The notes beneath the pieces were generated by a model, which did no database searches, had not been told where the DNA came from, and saw only the letters and a list, made by a program, of their open reading frames with translations. This document shows, in pieces, positions 23,122 to 24,650 of a DNA stretch of 24,650 bases. The position numbers and the translations under genes are program-made. This DNA is from Alphaproteobacteria bacterium. GTDB lineage: Bacteria; Pseudomonadota; Alphaproteobacteria; Micropepsales; Micropepsaceae. Numbering within the stretch: the stretch's first letter is position 1; the number at the start of each line of letters is the position of its first letter. The stretch is from contig CANBZE010000002.1 of the NCBI GenBank assembly GCA_947373775.1, positions 1 to 24,650 on the forward strand, in the 5' to 3' direction.

Positions 23122-23691
23122 TCATTGTTGCGCGTTTTTGCCGCCGTCCGCGGTGCCGGGTGCCTGATGTTTTATCACCAGCGGGGTCTGTGCGAGCGCG
23201 AACAGGAGCGTCAGTCCGATCATGGCGAGTTTGCTGTAACCCCAGACCTGGGTACTCACATGGCGCCAGATGATCTCGTTCAGGACCATCAGGAAGAAGA
23301 AGAACAGGGCCCAGCGCAGGGTCAGCTTCCGCCAGCCCGCATCGTCCAGTTCGAACGCCATGTTCAAAATAATTTTGATGAACAGCCGGTTGAAATAGAG
23401 ACCGCCCAGCAGGACGATGCCGAAGGTGCCGTAGATCAGCGTCGGCTTCATCTTGAAGAATGTTTCGTTCTTGAAATAGAGCGTCAGCCCGCCGCTGATC
23501 AGAACGACGATGGCGGTGAACAAAGGCGCGGGCGAAAGTTTGCGCTCAAAGCCATAGCCAATGGCCAGCGCGAGCGTCACCGCGACCATGAAGATCGCGA
23601 CGGCTTTGAAAATCCCAAAGATGCCCAGGGCCGGCAGGAAAATGGCCAGGGGTCCCAGGTCCAGGATCATGCGGCGGATCTGCGGGTTCAT
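23122..23691 (-). CDS. yciB: Septation protein A family (YciB/IspZ), inner membrane
   Basis: The 189-residue product has about six membrane segments and the family segments LDLGPLAIFLPALGIF, FKMKPTLIYGTFGIVLLGG, GWRKLTLRWALFFFFL and LNEIIWRHVSTQVWGYSK. These match the intracellular septation protein A (YciB/IspZ) family, which acts in cell-envelope maintenance and division. The ATG overlaps the ftsY stop codon as ATGA, so the two genes are probably co-translated. The ftsY-yciB arrangement is common in alphaproteobacteria. Length is normal. Confidence 0.92.
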   Translation of the reverse strand: MNPQIRRMILDLGPLAIFLPALGIFGIFKAVAIFMVAVTLALAIGYGFERKLSPAPLFTAIVVLISGGLTLYFKNETFFKMKPTLIYGTFGIVLLGGLYFNRLFIKIILNMAFELDDAGWRKLTLRWALFFFFLMVLNEIIWRHVSTQVWGYSKLAMIGLTLLFALAQTPLVIKHQAPGTADGGKNAQQ

Positions 23692-24617
23692 GCGTCAATT
23701 CCTACCAGCGCCCGGGCAAAGTCGGCGGCGACAAAGGGTTGCAGATCGTCCTCGCCTTCGCCCACCCCGATATAATGCACCGGCAGGCCGAAACGTCCCG
23801 CCAGGGCCACCAGGATGCCGCCCTTGGCGGTGCCGTCCAGCTTGGTCATCACCAGCCCGGTCACCGGCACCGAGGCCGAGAAGGCTTCCACCTGGCTGAT
23901 GGCGTTCTGGCCGGTGGTGGCGTCCAGCACCAGCAGCACGGCATGGGGGGCGGACGGGTCCAGCTTCTTGATGACGCGGGCGATCTTTTCCAGTTCGGCC
24001 ATCAGGCCGGTCTTGTTCTGCAGACGGCCCGCCGTGTCGATCAACAATATGTCGCTGCCATTGGCGCGCGCCTTCTCCAGCGCCTCGAAGGCAAGCCCTG
24101 CGGCATCGCCGCCCGGTTTGGTGGCGACGAATTCTGCGCCGGCGCGGTCGGCCCAGACCCGCAGCTGCTCGATGGCGGCGGCGCGGAAGGTGTCGCCGGC
24201 CGCCAATGTCACTTTCGCACCTTCCTCGGCCAGGCGCTTGGCCAGCTTGCCGATGGTGGTGGTCTTGCCGGTGCCGTTGACCCCCGCCACCAGAATGACA
24301 AAGGGCTTCTTGCCGTCCTCCACCCGCAGCGGCTGCTGGATGGGGGTGAGCAGGGCGGCAATCTCGGCCGCCAGCACGGCCTTCAGCTCGGCGCCGGAGA
24401 TTTCCGCGTCATAGCGGTTCTTCGCCACCGCGGCAGCGATTTTCGCGGATTGGCCAGCGCCCATATCGGCGCGGATCAGGGCTTCTTCCAGCTCGGCCAC
24501 CGCGGCGGCGTCCAGCTTCTTCTTGGTCAGGATCTCGCCCAGCCCGGTCTTGGACAGGCCGGTCTTCAGGCGATCGAAGAAGGTGGGCGGCGGCGGCGCT
24601 TCGCCGAATGTTCTCAC
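23688..24617 (-). CDS. ftsY: Signal recognition particle receptor FtsY
   Basis: The 309-residue GTPase receives SRP-bound ribosomes at the inner membrane. The N domain (residues about 10-85) is followed by the G domain with GVNGTGKTTTIGKLA (G1), DTFRAAAIEQL (G2), DTAGRLQNKTGL (G3), TKLDGTAKGG (G4) and the closing GVGEGEDDLQPF. It lacks the long acidic A domain of E. coli FtsY, as is usual in alphaproteobacteria. The start is GTG 24617, which overlaps the stop codon of the upstream gene as GTGA. The stop overlaps the yciB start. Confidence 0.95.
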   Translation of the reverse strand: MRTFGEAPPPPTFFDRLKTGLSKTGLGEILTKKKLDAAAVAELEEALIRADMGAGQSAKIAAAVAKNRYDAEISGAELKAVLAAEIAALLTPIQQPLRVEDGKKPFVILVAGVNGTGKTTTIGKLAKRLAEEGAKVTLAAGDTFRAAAIEQLRVWADRAGAEFVATKPGGDAAGLAFEALEKARANGSDILLIDTAGRLQNKTGLMAELEKIARVIKKLDPSAPHAVLLVLDATTGQNAISQVEAFSASVPVTGLVMTKLDGTAKGGILVALAGRFGLPVHYIGVGEGEDDLQPFVAADFARALVGIDA

Positions 24618-24650
24618 AGCTGGGCGCCCACAAGAAGTGCGCCGCTGCGG
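24614..24650 (-). CDS. C-terminal fragment of the gene upstream of ftsY
   Basis: The minus strand reads RSGALLVGAQL followed by TGA, and this TGA overlaps the ftsY GTG start. Only 11 residues are visible, so identity cannot be read directly. In many alphaproteobacteria the gene upstream of ftsY is mtaB (tRNA t6A37 methylthiotransferase), whose C-terminal TRAM-like tail would fit; this is inference from synteny. Confidence 0.4.
   Translation of the reverse strand, partial: RSGALLVGAQL

Noticed and set aside
22726..23273. Short plus-strand open frames in and around the marR-yciB gap
   Set aside because: They overlap the inverted-repeat cluster or coding genes, and have no ribosome binding site, motif or plausible composition.
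1..24650. CRISPR arrays, insertion sequences, phage genes, toxin-antitoxin pairs, tRNA or rRNA
   Set aside because: No direct-repeat array, transposase, integrase, terminal inverted repeat pair or cloverleaf-like sequence was seen on reading both strands; the window looks like core chromosome.

Overview
This is a GC-rich, densely coded piece of a core bacterial chromosome, most likely from an alphaproteobacterium (Caulobacterales or a Rhizomicrobium-like lineage). The evidence is a 180-kDa-class NAD-glutamate dehydrogenase, a PhaR-type polyhydroxyalkanoate (PHA) regulator divergent from phaA-phaB, a System I cytochrome c cluster (ccmABCD plus ccmG), an ftsY-yciB pair, a MipA/OmpV porin-like protein, and a CtrA-box-like motif. 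I see no insertion sequence, prophage, CRISPR array, tRNA or rRNA.

Layout. Bases 1-6614 are on the minus strand: a truncated N-terminus of a possible 2OG-Fe(II) oxygenase, a MipA/OmpV outer-membrane protein, the very large NAD-glutamate dehydrogenase and a six-helix membrane protein. Bases 6684-7712 (plus) hold a DEDDh exonuclease abutting a DUF985 cupin. A secreted protein with a duplicated Cys domain (minus) meets the cupin tail to tail and diverges from an NHL beta-propeller protein (plus, 8353-9606). A DUF4908-like secreted protein (minus) diverges from aconitase (plus, 10649-13363). Aconitase is followed by a strong hairpin whose right arm contains the start codon of a small membrane protein. 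That protein runs tail to tail into a small minus-strand gene, which is divergent from a PAS-GGDEF-EAL protein (14386-16083). A block of palindromes follows, then a small lipoprotein translationally coupled to phaR (both minus), then phaA-phaB (plus) for making (R)-3-hydroxybutyryl-CoA, then ccmA-B-C-D-G with overlapping or abutting start and stop codons. A small protein of unknown function with a CtrA-like site follows. The right end is minus strand: a MarR-family regulator, yciB, ftsY and the last codons of the gene upstream of ftsY.

How the genes work together. Glutamate dehydrogenase and aconitase feed and run the TCA cycle. PhaA, PhaB and PhaR handle carbon storage as polyhydroxybutyrate; the synthase phaC is not in the window. 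CcmABCD and CcmG export haem and keep apocytochrome cysteines reduced for cytochrome c maturation. FtsY is the SRP receptor and YciB is an envelope protein. The remaining genes are mainly envelope or secreted proteins of unknown role.

I did not find a convincing new multi-gene system. The more unusual signals are regulatory: overlapping, mutually exclusive inverted repeats upstream of the MarR gene, a terminator-like stem that buries a start codon, a palindrome at the predicted phaA transcription start, and a CtrA-like box next to a hairpin that covers a ribosome binding site.
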